Source: Helopsaltes ochotensis
Lineage: Eukaryota; Chordata; Aves; Passeriformes; Locustellidae
Direction: 5' to 3'
Assembly: GCA_013400155.1 (NCBI GenBank)
Contig: VXBM01000138.1
Location: forward strand, 408,718 to 472,717
Length of the DNA stretch: 64,000 nt
In this document: positions 15,364 to 29,266 of the stretch, in pieces
Layout: every line of letters starts with the position of its first letter
Numbering within the stretch: position 1 is the stretch's first letter
Made by a program: the position numbers and the translations under genes
The notes under the pieces: model-generated
Seen by the model: the letters and a program-made list of their open reading frames with translations, nothing else
What the model was told of the DNA's origin: nothing
The model's database searches: none

Positions 15364-15397
15364 CTCTCCCTCTCCCTCTCCCTCTCCCTCTCTCTCC
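15364..15397. repeat. CTCTCC hexanucleotide microsatellite
   Basis: Four exact CTCTCC units (15364-15387) are followed by CTCTCT and CTCC. The strand is a pure pyrimidine tract over the whole length. The Ser-Leu run predicted in an overlapping frame is a product of this repeat, not a gene. Confidence 0.9.
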
Positions 15398-16224
15398 TAA
15401 GGCATGAAGTATCTTTTTGTGTGGCCCTTACAGGCAGGAAGAATGATTTCAAGACTCTTCTTTGATAAGAGACATTGAAATTTAATATGCAAATTCAACT
15501 GTTTTGTAAGACAATTTTCTCAATTGCATCAGTTAATTAGAAGATGTGCTCCTTTGAGGCAGAGAGAAAATGAACAGACCACTGCCCTCATCCTCAGTTA
15601 ACTCCATACAGGAAAGATGTCCCCAGACCATGTATGTTTTTTTTTTTTTTTTTGGTATAAAGCAGTTAAGAGTAGGATGCTCATCTCTAACTCAAACATA
15701 GACATAAATGCTAGCTAATTTGTACAGATAGCTATACAATGGAAAGCATAATAATTAAAATCCTCACACTCTCATATTTTTAAACTGAATTTTTGAAACT
15801 TTCTGACATTTTAATATGCACTCTGTTAACTCCAGTTGTTATTTTTCACTTTCTCTTGGAAAAAGGTAGAGTAAGGACTGTAGAAAAGGAATCCAGTTCT
15901 CACTTACTTAAACTTTAGAAAATAGCTCATAATCACTATAAAGTCCTGTGCCATTAGATATATAGCACCACTCTGCCACTTTTTCTTTATTAATTATTTC
16001 CTTTTGAATAGCAAGCAGTGAATCCAGATGTTTGAACGTGAGAGATCTTAGCTGGGGCATCTGGATCTTTCACAGATTCCAAAAGTAAGTCTGTTATTGG
16101 CATTTAAACTGAATCACACTCCGTGTAAGTATTTATACTGCCTTTGGCTTGCTGTGTTATTGTGCATTTATTAATAAGCCGGTGTGCTTACATTTTGACT
16201 TGGGAATACTCTGTGCACTTTGGA
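15398..16224. other. Intergenic, no gene seen
   Basis: AT-rich sequence with a run of 17 T at 15637-15653. No recognisable gene or transposon. Confidence 0.55.
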
Positions 16225-16292
16225 AGAAATCCTATCCCCATTGAAGTCAATGGGAGTTTTGCCATCAGCTACAGGAGAGCCAGGATTTCATC
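16225..16292. repeat. Ancient amniote interspersed repeat fragment, copy 1
   Basis: The core CCATTGAAGTCAATGGGAG followed by TTTTGCC and, after a short gap, CCAGGATTTCA, resembles an old repeat that I remember as widespread in birds, crocodilians and turtles (CR1-L3-like or a related SINE; the exact family is uncertain). The half-palindrome ATTGAAGTCAAT is characteristic. A second, more diverged copy lies at 27828-27898 in the same orientation. Confidence 0.55.
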
Positions 16293-16724
16293 CTTTGAGC
16301 TTTTGTTCACAGAGAGCAATAGAGCTCGCCTAAGGAAGGGCCTTCAAGAACCTTTCAGGCCTGTAAGATTTCATTACTTATCCATTTAAAAAATCTGCTA
16401 AGGCAAGAGATTGAGCCAAAAAATCCCAGTTGCTCTGCCTTTGTGTTATCAGCACACTCATAGATCTCTGACTTGGACAAAGGTTGGCACAGAACATGCT
16501 CAGATTGAGACTCTCAAACTGAATAGCTGACAGCAGGTAAAGGCTACTGAAATACAGTTTTTGGCTCAGTTACAGTTAGGGTCTGTTGGGATTACAGCTC
16601 TCCTAGAATCCTCTGCCTAAAAGCAGTTATGTGCCATGTTGCCATGGGCCCTCCCAGTGGTGGGTTTGAATTTCTGCTCCCTTACAACATTATGCAGAAG
16701 CCACAAATATTTAAAGATGCATCA

Positions 16725-16763
<39 letters not shown>

Positions 16764-19700
16764 AAACCACAAAATAAAACAAACAAACCTCCACCCCAAA
16801 ACCCAAAGCAAAAAACTGAACTCATATCTTTAAATATGAGATTCACATTTTTCTGTCTAAAGACAGAAACCTTTTCCTAGAAAATCCTCTACAGGTTTAA
16901 GAAGAATTTCTCATGAAAACACACTAAAAGCAAGCAAAGTGTTTTGAGACTGGAGCTCTTTTTCTTGAATTTTAAACTATTATTTTCCATGAAAAGAGAA
17001 TGAAAAGTGCTGGGAAAACTTCTGTGTGTTTTTCTGTGTCCTGGTTATTTTGCCAAAGAAATCTAGGGCAAATTTATTTTAGTTAAACATTTATTTGGTG
17101 ACCACTGTTTCCACAAAGCTTATTTTGCTATCCTCACCATTAACCATTTGTTTCTATGAGTGCCAGTGAGTACCACACTATTGTATCTACAAAGAGGTGT
17201 AAAGGAAGTATTGTCTTTTAAACGTAAATTGCAGAAATAGTTTTCATGGTTTGAAATCGTGGGGTTTGCAGCTTAATATAGTGTAGGTCATGAACCATTC
17301 CCACTGTTCTATAGTGAATCACAAAGCATATAAATCCCTATTACCTTAAAGAAAAGAAACAATATGCAAGGTACATGCCTGTAGGGTTTTTTCATACGTC
17401 TGAATGCTTATCCACTAGGAATAGAATGAAGGTTTAGTTGAAAAGCCAAGTTACCAGAGTAATTCTCCATGTGCTCACTCCCAGCTTGCAGCAAATGCAT
17501 CTTAGTGTCAGGTTAAGTTCACATCTCCATAGGGTTAAGCATATGTATGTCAGCAGCAAGATCAGCTTAGCTGACGTGAAATAACTTCTGAAGCCAGAAT
17601 ATATTAAACCTTTATCTGAGCTAAAAGCTGAACATTAATATTTAGTATTTTTATTTTAATAAATACCAAGTATTTGGTCAGGGATTTCTTAAGTGGACTA
17701 CAATTTGATTACAATCCTTATGCTCTATCTGCACTTTACATCTACTACTCCTAAAAGCTGCATAGTGGTAAAAAATAAGTGGTCAACACATTCCTACCAG
17801 GAAAAAATATTATGGGAGGGCAGAAAAAATACTAAGGAAAGAAAGAACTTCATATTAATCTTGCAAAATGGTACTTTTTTGGAACTGAACCTTGGTTTCG
17901 CCACACATTGACAATAAGGTGGCACAGGCTTATGTAGTGCCTAACAAAAATGTAGAAAAAACCCCTGTAAGATTAACTGATCCTATTCAGCCTCCTGTTC
18001 TTGAACACTGATCTGGCAAACATTTTGAGATTGAATTGTAAACATTAGAAAGATGTACTTTCTTCCTGGGCATTTATCATTCCACTCCTTCACCTGCAAG
18101 TGCTGTGTGCTCAAAGGAGTGACCATGTGGGCAGAGCTGCCCTTGCTGAGGACTCAGCAGCCACAGCAGGCACGTTTTGATCTGGTCCCACAGACAATGC
18201 TAGGATTGGAGATCTTGAAGTGCACTCCTCCTTTAACCTCTTTTCAAAGGAATCCAGTTTGTGCCCTCCAAGGCAGCTCGGATATGAATCAAAGCAGAAT
18301 AAGGGACAGGTTTTCATTAGGAGCACTGCATTCTACATGAATGCAGTTGCATCTTCAGATAATCTGAAGTGATTTATTCCTTTTTAGAGTACCTACCTGC
18401 ATCACAACCCACTTCTCATTCCCCCGTCTCTTCCTCATAATAGAGATAGCCAGAACAACAGCCAAGAGAAGTGTCTTGTCCTTTCAACCCTGAAACACTG
18501 CCAGCTGTCACTGGGGAAGTTTAGGTATTCATGGTTTGGCTTTTTTTTTGTTTTGTTTTTGGGTTTTTGGTGGTTTTTTTCTTCTCTATTTATTTTGGTC
18601 GCTTCTTTTTAATTTCTTTGCTTTTATTTTGTGAACTTAGGAAAGTGAAAGGGCTACAGTGTCTTTCCCACTAAAGAACAAGTAAGATTAATATCATTTC
18701 TCAGGAAGTGGTATTTTAAGCTAAAGTTAATTCAAAGAGTCAGTATGTTATCACTATTATTACCATCTCCTTAGAAATTGAAAAGATGTTTTAGCCTTCT
18801 TTTGTCAATGCTACTTTTGCAAGAAACAAAGCTTAGCCTGGAATTCTTTGCTTGCCCAACTGCTTATCTAGGTAAGAATTTTGACACAGCATGCAATTCT
18901 GGGCTACGCTACACAGAATTAATATCTGAATAAAAATAAAAATTTCTTCAAACTCATTTTCTAAATTATTGAGTAAGAGGAGTGGTTTGCATTACACTTT
19001 TGCCTTTCAGCTAATGGGCTGAGAAGTCACCTGGAAGCTGAGAAAAATCAGATAGAACATGTATGGACTGAGGAGAGTCTGGAAATTCTAACTTCCATTT
19101 CCTGGACAGTTGGTTTAACTCTCTAGACTGTTATACACAAGTCTGATGCTTTCTCCAGCTGTGGTCTTGGATGAAACTGTCTGTGACTGCTGTACTTTGT
19201 GTTGAAATAAATTCTGTCCATGTGTGTTAGAGGTGCCGGGAGACCACTGGTTGAACTGACCTCCCAGAGGAGCTGAGGCTGAAATGCTTTGTTTGTAAAT
19301 CATAAACAGCCTGAAGGGAGAAGCCAGGACAGTGATGCTTCAGGGAACATAAAGCATTTTGGCACCAAATTAAGTTTTCACTAAAATAATAAGCACTCAC
19401 CAAACAGTAGGTGCCCAGATAAGATTTATATAAACAACTCTAATGAGACCAGTTGCTTAAAATTCTAACTGTATTAAACCCAAAGGTGTTTTTTTCCATG
19501 CCCTTTGAAAGCAAATGGATTAAATTCAGGCATTGGGCTAATCCAATGCACTTCCATGAACAGTATTCTACATGATCTCCCTGTAAAACATGAATGTTAA
19601 AAATAACCAGATACATCTGAACACCGACAATGTGAATATTTCCGGAACTTATGCCTGTTATTTTTTTTTTTAAAGAATAGTGATTTGCTAATAGCTTGCA

Positions 19701-22224
19701 CTTTTTTTCTAATCTGAAACAATGAAACCCAAAAGAAAGAGAATGATGACTACAGCCAGTTTACAAAAGCATTTAACAATCTTGTGATACAAAAAGGCAC
19801 CTAATAGAAACACCAGTTTATGTTTTCCATTTATGCCACTGCTACAAGCAATCCCACTTATGTCACTTACAAAATGTTGCCTGGATGCCTTAAGGAATTC
19901 TCTTCTCAGAGCCTTTCTCTTTCAAATTCCTACTCTTAAAACTATAAAATTAGGTCTGTTTGATTGACTAAAAAGTGCAAAGGTGACATTTATCGAAAAG
20001 TCACGTAAATTTTCTTTGCTCTTCCCAGAAAAACATTAAAAAAAGTTCAGGGGAAATCACATACAATACAATTTGAATTACTTATCTGGTTTTAGTTTTC
20101 CAAAAAGTGTATCAGTCCAGCATTACATTTGGCACATATTAAGTGTTTTTTCTAGGCAAAAGGTACTTTTTTGTTTATTTACATTTGACTTTTGCATCTG
20201 GGTAAAATTCAAACATTACTATAGAGCTGCTATTAACTAACAGCACTGAAAGACAAAAACTATTTTCCCTCTATTAATTTCTTTATTCAGCAAATTACAG
20301 TACACATTTTCTGTAGAGCAGTGTTTCCTTCTGCATTTAAGTGTAATTTTACATGACTAACTTCAAGTAATTTCTTTGTTTTTCCGTTACTAACTCCATG
20401 AGCTCAGTGCCACGCAGCAGACGTATTTATTGTGCCGTGCAAAGGTTGTAGCCAACAGAGATTTGTTATGTGCAAAGTTCAGGTATCTGGCATCTTAGCA
20501 ATTAAAGCTAAGTGGTATTTCTTGCTGCTTCTTCATAATCTGAATGAGTTCAGGTGGAACAGCTTCTTTATAACTTCCCTGATAAGGGCTGGGGTAAACA
20601 GGAGGTACAGGCAGTCACCGGTTTCAGGCTCGAGTTCGTTCACTCACAGACACCAGTTTTAACCTACATGCGCAATACTGATAAACAGCACCAGAGTCAG
20701 CACTGCTGATAAGGCTCCTGCTCCCTGTACAAACACCGCACAGGCCTCGCAGTTGAGAAAAAAACACTATTTGTCAAAGTTATTTTCAGCTAAAAACCTA
20801 CTACACTGCACTTGCATCTACAGTCTACTCTGCCTGGGCATCTCTACATCCATGTAACTGAGAGGAAGCACCAGGAGATAGTGCTGGGAATGTTTTCTAC
20901 AGAACTGAACCTGAACCATCATATCTAGGGCAATTCCATTGTCTACCATGAACTAGACATCGCAAGTACTTATCTCACCTCATTCTCCGCTGGATGATAA
21001 AACTAAGAAGAGGGAAAAAAAAAAAATCACAGAGGGAATTATAAGGTCTAAAAGTGGAATAAACAAGTGAGCAAGTATACACTCATCAGCAGGTATTTAA
21101 ATGCACTTCTGACTAAGTACAGAAAAGAACTCACTTAAGTTCCACTCCCAGATAATGGTCTCAGTGTTACTAGGAACCAGTACAAATTTATTAAGATCCC
21201 ATTATTATCGTGCCCATTTTTCAGTTGTCAGAGCTGCCACTGTGAAGGTTGCTAACTAACTGCAAGACCATCATCCTCTATACATAACTGGTACTGAAAT
21301 CTTTCTATTTCCAAAGAATATGTTCCCTTTAATTTCTCACCGTGACAGCTGGTGACATGGTGGTGGCTCTGCCCAGTTTCATGGCTCAGATATGTGCTGA
21401 TGTATGAGATCATGACAGACCTAACTGCATTTCAGTTTCGTTTTTTCCCCAGTGCCAGTTTCCTAGCATCACACGTGGGCGGGTTCTGTGCATTCTCGTT
21501 GCTTTCATCTCAGGTAGGAAGGAAATCAACAGAAAAAAGATAGTAACAACACCTTGGCTCCTTCCAAAAGGATAGGCAACTAAAAAGGGCCAAAAGCAAA
21601 TTATCTCCTCTTCCAGAATCCATTCCTACGGCAGGAAGTTATTTACCATGACTACATGGAACTGGCAGTTAAGAACACTTAATTCCTGAAGGATTTTAGG
21701 ATTTTAAAGCACATCAAACTGGATATTTTGGTTAAAAAGCACTGACATGATTGATAACACTTTAGAAGGTATTTCCAAGTCATACTCCTGTGTTCTGAAA
21801 TGCTTTAAAAATGGTTTCAGAATACTGAGATATTTCTGTGACATTAAAGGGATTGAAAAGCATCCAATTGAGACAGCCAAAGAATGCTTTCAAAAGCTGC
21901 ATCTTCTGAATCTGGACCACCCAAAATACATTTCTTTCTTATATTTGATAACAACTTAGATGAAAAGTTATGCAAATTTGCACCATGAACTTCACCTTTT
22001 CCTTATATTTTTGAGGGATTCTGTGCCATTTTTGTAGTTTAGTTTTCCTATTAAATTTTAGTTTTCCTATTTTCTTACACAGAAAGTAAATTAGTTTAAC
22101 GATTATGGATATATTATGTATCTTTTTGTCTTGATTTGTGGTAGTAGCAATCCTATAATCCAAACCTTGTATAGGAAAGTTCAGAAATTATGAGGGGTAA
22201 GCATTGAAAGATTGATCCCGTCTA
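16293..22224. other. Intergenic, no gene seen
   Basis: Mostly AT-rich unique sequence. It includes the poly(A) run at 16726-16759 and T/G-rich low-complexity sequence around 18541-18600. The open frames in it (for example 18053-18340 and 21352-21543) carry no domain I recognise. Confidence 0.55.
16726..16759. repeat. Poly(A) run of 34
   Basis: Thirty-four uninterrupted A are followed by an A/C-rich tail (AAACAAACAAACC). I see no repeat body of a known SINE or a processed gene copy upstream, so its origin is unclear. The lysine-rich frames predicted across it are artefacts. Confidence 0.9.
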
Positions 22225-22735
22225 CTAGCTTGATCATAGAACCGCACAGGAAATAAGGCTGGCAGAGAAATTGAGTTCCTATCTGGTCCAACCATTTCTC
22301 AAAACACAGCTGACTTAAAAGACTGAGCAGGTTCTTTAGGGCCACATCCAGATGAATTTTGAATAATATCTAAGATTATTATGTGGAGATTTCACAATCT
22401 CTGTGGGAAACCTGGGCTACCATTTGATCATGCTGAACTTTCTTTTCTGCATGTAACTGGAATTGCCCTTGTTGCACTTTATCTCCTTCAGTCTTCCACT
22501 GTTGACCCCTGGGAAGTGTGCAGCACCACTTTCTCAAAGATGTATCCATAAGGTAGTTGGAGGCAGCAACAAGACCACTATTTCTCTTTTCCTAAGGCTG
22601 GACAAAGCCAGCTGTCCCACATCACACATCACATGCTCCACAGTCCCAACCCTGTAATCAGCTTTCCTCCAGACTCTCTTCAGTTTGTCAGTTCCTCTCC
22701 TACTTCAGAGCCTCAGGACACTGTATCTCAGATGT
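22225..22735 (-). mobile_element. CR1 LINE 3' fragment, minus strand
   Basis: Read on the + strand it begins with a worn copy of the reversed CR1 3' end (ATCATAGAACCGCACAGG) and then matches, in order, reversed CR1 3' sequence: a GTCCAACCA block, GGCCACATCCAGATGAATTTTG, a GGAGATTTCACAATCTCTGTG block, and near the far end CCTCCAGACTCTCTTCAG. It is 5' truncated, as is usual for CR1, and clearly old. Confidence 0.75.
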
Positions 22736-25700
22736 AGTTTTAAGAATACACCATGAAAAAGAAATATAACTTTCCTAGACCTGATGTTGTGATTAAAATC
22801 AGTTCTTTTCATTAGTCTGACTCCTGGAACTAATACAGGCCAAGAAATCTAGTACATGCTGAATAAATTGCATGAACAAACAGTCCCCATATACATAAGG
22901 TCAGGGTCATGATATCAATGTGTAAATTTTTTAGGTCAACACGTAGGTTTTTAGCTCTATAATACCCAATTGTGACACACCAGAAGTACTGTATTGCAAT
23001 TAATAGAAATTCTTTAGCAGACACGGACCAGTGCTCTGTGTAAGCAAAGAGAAAAAATATCATCAAATTAAAGTAAGATAAAAGACAATATACATACATG
23101 TCTGACCCAGAAATAAAGAAAATATGTAAGTCAGTGGTTAAAAAGGCCCAGGAAGGTAATGAATGCAATTAAAAGCATTGCGTGGTGATAATGTACAATC
23201 ATCAGCAACATTGCAATCTTCCAGATAAATTCAGGATTTTCAATTTCTAGATATGCACTGTTTCTAGTATGAGTTGGCAAAGAGTTACAGCATGTTTACC
23301 ACACTCGAAGGACAGCCTCTCAAGTTTTAAGGTGCTGTTGTGCAGACTGAGCTACCTTCATTTGTACTGCTTTATCATTGGATCAGTTATACTGTTTATC
23401 TTCAGTGATTTACTTCCTGAAATTACCATGGCTGTGATTTATTTTACTGATTGCAAGGAAAGATTATGTGAGAAGTGACATGTATTAGCATCATTTATCT
23501 TTAGCCTATTTTCTGTAGTTCTGTTGGTGAAGTTTGTCTGCAAAAGTTTGGGGGTTTTTTCCCTTGAAAATTACCAATATATTTTTACCATTCATTTGTT
23601 TGTAAGGAGTCTTTTCTCAAGCCACTGTTTTATTAGTTTTTAGAATACTCTTGAAATGTGGCCTCAGTCCATCTGGGCAAAGAGACTAAGTAGCATACAT
23701 CAGCACCATCTCCTATGAGGGAAGAATAAAATAATCAAATAAATATGTTCTTCACAAGCAGCTATGAATTTCTTATACAGTGAGACTTTCTTAGAGCAGG
23801 CACACTTAAGAGATGCTATTATCAAGTCTTCCTCAATTCTGAAGTAACTGGAAACAAAAGCATAAAAATTGAATCTGCCCACCTCAAAATTGCTTTTAGT
23901 TTGATAGAAAATGACAGGTGCTGGTTTACATGTTGCTAAGTATCACTTGCTTTTAGTTGTATAGGATTTTTTTCTATCTAGGGTGAAATAAAGGTTTTGA
24001 GACACAGTTTAAACCCAGTTCATGAAGGTGGAGCCCTGTGAGATGAACTTCTCTTAAGAGAACCATTGGTATCACAGTGCTGCCCTACCCCTTACTTAGC
24101 TAGTCAGATTTTCAATTCAACTCCAAGTATAATTCGAGGTTTTGACTATGTATTAGAACTGTAAATGAAAATAAATTTGTCAGAACTAGGCTGTCTCCAG
24201 CTCTGTGATTTCAATGGCATCTATGTGAATGTTCCCATTTAAAGGCACATAATGTGATAAATAAATGTTAAGTTTGATGTGGCCATGTTAAAGAGACCAA
24301 ACATTAGTCGGCTTAATAAAAACTGAAAAAAAGAATATCATAAAGACAAGTGGGCATTTATGGTGAAAGATTTACAGGATTTATTTGCTTAAGGGAGAAA
24401 TATGGAAAGTCTGTGCAACCTCAAAACCCATTAAGTAGTGAAGTTTTATGCAACTTCAAAACCTGTGTCAGTGTATTATGTATATTATGGTAATTTTGGA
24501 CCAAAAATTTCTGTGTCTCACTTTAAGCATCAAAGCCAAGGAGAAAGGCAGATCAGGATAGAGTACTGAAAGAGTATCAGAAGTTCAGAGCTATTAATTA
24601 CTATTAATTGAAAATTTAAAGCTGGAAAAAAATCCTCATACTGATATTTTTTATTTTATTTAGCAGAAAATATCCCAGTCTGTTGAAATTCCTAGAAAGT
24701 TCTAGATTTTAAAGAAAAATTATGTTTACACTTGTATTTGATTTTTAGCTTTAATAAATGAATTATTTTAATAAATTAACTGCGCCCAAATTGCTCCAAT
24801 TTATGTTTTGTTTTGTTTTATTCCGGGGAGGGAGAAGGGGGATGGGGAAGTCCCCAAAATGCCAAGAATGTTAAGAAAAACACCAATCTTCAAAACAATA
24901 TTTCTCACTGAAAAAAAATCTGCTTCCTATTTTTTTCTTCCCTTTTTATTCACACATTTTTTGTATACTAAAAGAACCTGGTACATAGCTTGACTTTCAG
25001 TCTTGCTATTTTTGAGAATTCACAGCAGTTTTTCTCTGTCTGTTGACATTGCAACTGAACGTGTGACCGCAGGGGAGAATGGTGAAAGGAAGCACGAAAT
25101 ACACTATTTGAAGATGATGTCAGAGTAGGAGAGGAACTAAAGCATGTGCCTCAGGTCCCCCATGCATTTGCACAATCCCTGGTGAAGCCTGTGCAATCAC
25201 CTCTTTCCTGTTTACCCATGGTAGCCCGTTCAAAGCTACTGTGCTCATAAACTTGCTTATATTCAATACATATTTATATTCTGATTTCTATTTTGCTGGT
25301 TGTGGTCCCAGAGGCATATAGTTATTCGATAATGCTATGTTTTGTCAATTACTTATTTTTTCTGCATTTTAAGACTTGACTGTTCTTGCTACAAAAGATT
25401 CCTGATGAGACCTTTTGGAGGTATTGCGCATTGTGCAATTCTTGAAGTGGAGGATGGTGGAGATGGACAGACATGGAGAATGATAAGAATTAGGCAAAGC
25501 AAACAGTTCAGGGCTCAGATCAACAGGTAATGCTCAATTTCAGACCACACTGACCTGTTCAGCTGAAAGATCACCCTGACACAGAGCACATGAAAGAAAA
25601 CTATTCACTCCCATGAACTGCTATGACCATTTGAATGAATGCAACCCTCAAGCTCCTCCTACCTTTTCCAGTCCCATTATCCCATGGAACAAAAAAAAAA

Positions 25701-27827
25701 GAAAAAAAATTGCAAGGAGAATGAGCAATTTCCATTTCCAATAACCCTCCTTTTACATTAGAGAAGTGACAATGTAGTTTGTCCAATGAAATATCTAGAA
25801 AAACCCCTCTGTGCCATTTCCAGATGAAATGAAGGCAGATTCTTAGAGTTTCACAATAGCAGTATTTGAGAAATAAGATATTCAGGATTACTGTACTGAT
25901 TAAGAGATGCATAAGAATAAGATTCTTGTTAAATATAAAATATTTGTAATCTGTGGTCTTTAAGTATCCATAACAGCATTGAAGTATTTCATTCATTCTC
26001 AAAACCAGAAAGTGACACAGCAGGCATCAACAATAATTTGATGTAGTGAAACCTGAAAATCTCCATTTTTAATTAACACAGACCTGCTTTTCTTACACAC
26101 ATTAAGTATCATTACTTTGTTGCTAGTTTACTAATACATTGACTAAGAAAACAATATAATGTAGCCTCTATTAACTGGAAACTCTTAATAAAGCTGAAAA
26201 TATATTGCAGTCAAACAGAGGAAAGGACAACTTCTCACAAATCTCACCTAAAATCCAGACAGAAAAGGTATAATAAAATTATAAATATTATATTTTCTCT
26301 TTGATGGAGGTAGGTTTTTTAATAGTGTTATAAAAGTGTAAATTACCTTTCATTTATAAGAAGATGAAATGATTTTGACTTTATTTGCTGTGTTTTAAAC
26401 AAAATTGAATTTCATTGTTCTATACATGCAAATATCAAGTAGGGTAAAGATATTTTATTTGACACCAAAAAGCATTTGTACCTGAACATTTCAAGGAAAA
26501 TAGCAGAAGAAAAAAAACACTTCAAACCAAATAATTTGCATATGAAGCCTGTCAAATAAGAACTGAGTCATGTGTAAGACAGCTGATGAAAGCAACTGAC
26601 TAGATCTGCTAGATCAGGAAGTTCATTTCCATGCCATGCCCTTATTTTCAGAAGCATTCATTATCAGTACCGTATTTTCTTCATACAGGAAGACTGAAAA
26701 AAACCTCAATAGAGTATAAATGTAGTTTGTAGATGAGGTTTCTTTTATTGAGCTCATATTTCATATGTCCATATGCCATGGATACAGCAGTAGCAATCTT
26801 AGCAGATCATCATCATTTACTGCTTAAGACCATACTGGCCATTGTAAATGCGAGTCTCAGCACATGAAGGATTTCAAAGTGATACGTTCAGCAGCATGGG
26901 GGAATTAGAGAGTAGTTAAATTCTGTGCATAAAGGGGTTGTACATGAGCTGTGGATATTGCACCTTGTTATTGCACTCATTCTGAAGATGAGTAGCTGCC
27001 TCAGTATTTGGAATCTGTTCTTAACCTACAAGTGAAACTCTTTGTTAACAACACCCAATAATTCCTTACGACTTCTTAGTTTAGATCATTCTCTGTTACT
27101 GCATAAAGAAATCCATACAGAAAAAGAAAGTATTATTATAAGAATTAATATGGAAATCCATGGGATAATATTTGGAACCACGTTTTTTCAGCCTTTTTTA
27201 GGTAAACCTCACAGCACATCCATGTGGAACTTAAGGAGACTCAGTTTTGCACTCAGTTGAGCTGGTACCAGAAACTTACTGTGTACAAGGTCTGAATGTG
27301 TTTTACATGGCTTAGACTGCAAGGAAAAGTAAAGTGTTTGAAGCAGAAATCTCCACCTGCCCAGAAATACCACTTTACATGACAGAGAAGGGAAAACTTA
27401 GGAGTAGACTGAATGCCGGGAAAAGAGCTTAGCACAAAACCTGGATCGGGAGGTGCAACTTACATAATCTGGATGCGGCCAAGCCCTGGGTCAAGTGGGA
27501 GTGAGTTTCCAAAGAAAAATCATGCTACTGAATACATTCTGTCTTTCAACTCTGGCACTATCATCTTTGGAGTGTTGATCCTACAAACAAATTCACAGCT
27601 GAAAATTTCAATGAAACGCTGACAGGCACATGGATGCCCTTGTGTAAATCTGCCTATGCAAGCAGACATCCAAAGTGAAAACATTTTTGCCCTGGGGACT
27701 TGAGAATCAAAATCAATCTGCAGCAAAAACAATGGAGAGAGAGACACTGAAAATCTGTCTGCTTTTTACTATCCATGCAGTATTAGTAACACATGTAATA
27801 CTTTTCTCGTAGTTTAAATATATGGAG
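22736..27827. other. Intergenic, no gene seen
   Basis: AT-rich sequence without recognisable genes. The longest open frame, 25601-26002 on the minus strand, looks like random hydrophobic sequence and has no domain signature. Confidence 0.55.
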
Positions 27828-27898
27828 TGAGATCCTTGCCACAGTGAATTCAATGGGAGTTTTGCCACAGACTTCAATAAGGACAAAATTTTCTCCCA
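27828..27898. repeat. Ancient amniote interspersed repeat fragment, copy 2
   Basis: It contains GAGATCCTTGCC, TTCAATGGGAGTTTTGCCAC and GACTTCAAT. This is the same element as the copy at 16225-16292, sharing TCAATGGGAGTTTTGCCA exactly. Here both halves of the inner palindrome (GAATTCAATGGG / GACTTCAAT) are still visible. Confidence 0.55.
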
Positions 27899-28364
27899 GG
27901 GCTGGTGTGATTTTCAGCCAGTCTTTTTCCCTTTAATACATGTGATGACAAAATCCTGTACTTCCATTCCAAGGATGGATCAGCACCCTGCAGTAATTAA
28001 AATTGCTGTAGTATATCACACTTACCCAGTATATAGTCTGAAAGACCATAGTGGAGAAACATTTTTTACTTTATGTGCTATAAATAACTAAAATTTACCA
28101 GAAAAAAACCCCAAACCCAGACAGTTTTAAGATATTTTAACACAAAATCTACTTCTAAATGAATCTCTAAACGGATGAAAATATGTACACAGGTATCTCA
28201 GTACACAGCACATTTCCTCTGCCTATCTGAAGGTTGGATATGATCATTAAAAAGGGAACTAGTGCTGAAGTCCACACACACATATGAACACCTCACATGC
28301 CAATATGAAAGAGCAGGTTGTGCTGGAAGCATGAAAAGAATGTGTACGTTGTCATGAACATTGC
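27899..28364. other. Intergenic, no gene seen
   Basis: Short AT-rich spacer between an ancient repeat and a CR1 copy. Nothing recognised. Confidence 0.5.
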
Positions 28365-29266
28365 TGAGATTTTCTGGGAAAGGGGAACCTCAATCCATTC
28401 CATTCCTATCAGTCAATGCCAGTGCCAACAAGAGATGCCAAGAGGCTGGAGAGGGATCACAGGTCAGCAGAAGAGCAACTGAAGAGCATCACAAAGGAAT
28501 TCCTGCCACTCCAGTCAGTAAATCTGCTTCTCCAGGGTCTCATTTTAAAGGCCTCTATGAAAATGCACATGGGTCAGTAAGAGTAAATAAACAGGAGGAG
28601 TTAGAGATGTAAACACAACTGCATGACCCCACTGGCATCATGGAGACAAGGTGGGATGGGTCCTGGGAGTGGAGTGCTGGGATGGAAGGATACAGGCTCT
28701 TCAGGAAGGAGACAGGCAGGGGATGTGAGGAGGGACTGTCACCCTCTATGCCAATGACCAGCTGGAGTGCACAGAGCTCAGCCATGAGCCTCAGATGAGG
28801 AGCCATGCAAGAACTCAGGGGTCAGGATTAAAGGGAAGGCAGGGACAGGTGACATTATAGTGGGGGTTTGCTACGGGCCACCGGGCCAGGAAGAGTGAGT
28901 GGATAAGGTACTCTACAGACAGGAGCAGTTTCACATTCAAAAATCTTGGTCTTCTTGGACTTCGACCACCCCAGTGTCTGTTGGAAGGACAGCCAGCAAG
29001 GCTTAAGCAATCCAGGGGGTTCCTTGAATGCATTGATGACAACTTCCTTCTCCATGTGACAGAGGAGCCAAACAGGAGAGGTGCTGCTCTGGACTTGATT
29101 CTCACCAACAAGTAGAGATGGTGAGAAATGTGAAGCTCAAGGGAAACTTGGCTCCAGTGACCAAGAAACAGTGGAATTCGAGCCTCTTAGGGCACTGAAG
29201 AGGGTGCTCAGCAAACTCAGTACCCTGGATTTCAGGAGAGTAGACTTTGGCGTCTTCAGGGAAAAA
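28365..29266 (+). mobile_element. CR1 LINE fragment: ORF2 endonuclease region (broken)
   Basis: The + strand follows CR1 ORF2 through the apurinic-endonuclease domain. Recognisable blocks are NKQEELEM (around 28588-28611), the GIMET-like block (CATCATGGAGACAAGGTGGG), the GVCYRPP-like block (GGGGGTTTGCTACGGGCCAC), the GDFN-like catalytic block at 28958-28966 and the SDH-like block at 29156-29164. Several catalytic positions are lost: the GDFN region now reads D-F-D and the histidine of SDH is replaced by Q. Frameshifts and stops occur, for example an in-frame TAG after LTNK near 29112. It is non-functional. Homology stops near 29266, where sequence normally about 2 kb further on begins. Confidence 0.8.

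Noticed and set aside
16629..16880. Lysine-rich small ORFs
   Set aside because: Translation of a 34-base poly(A) run.
25601..26002. 133-codon minus-strand ORF
   Set aside because: AT-rich composition gives a hydrophobic random-looking peptide with no domain or context.
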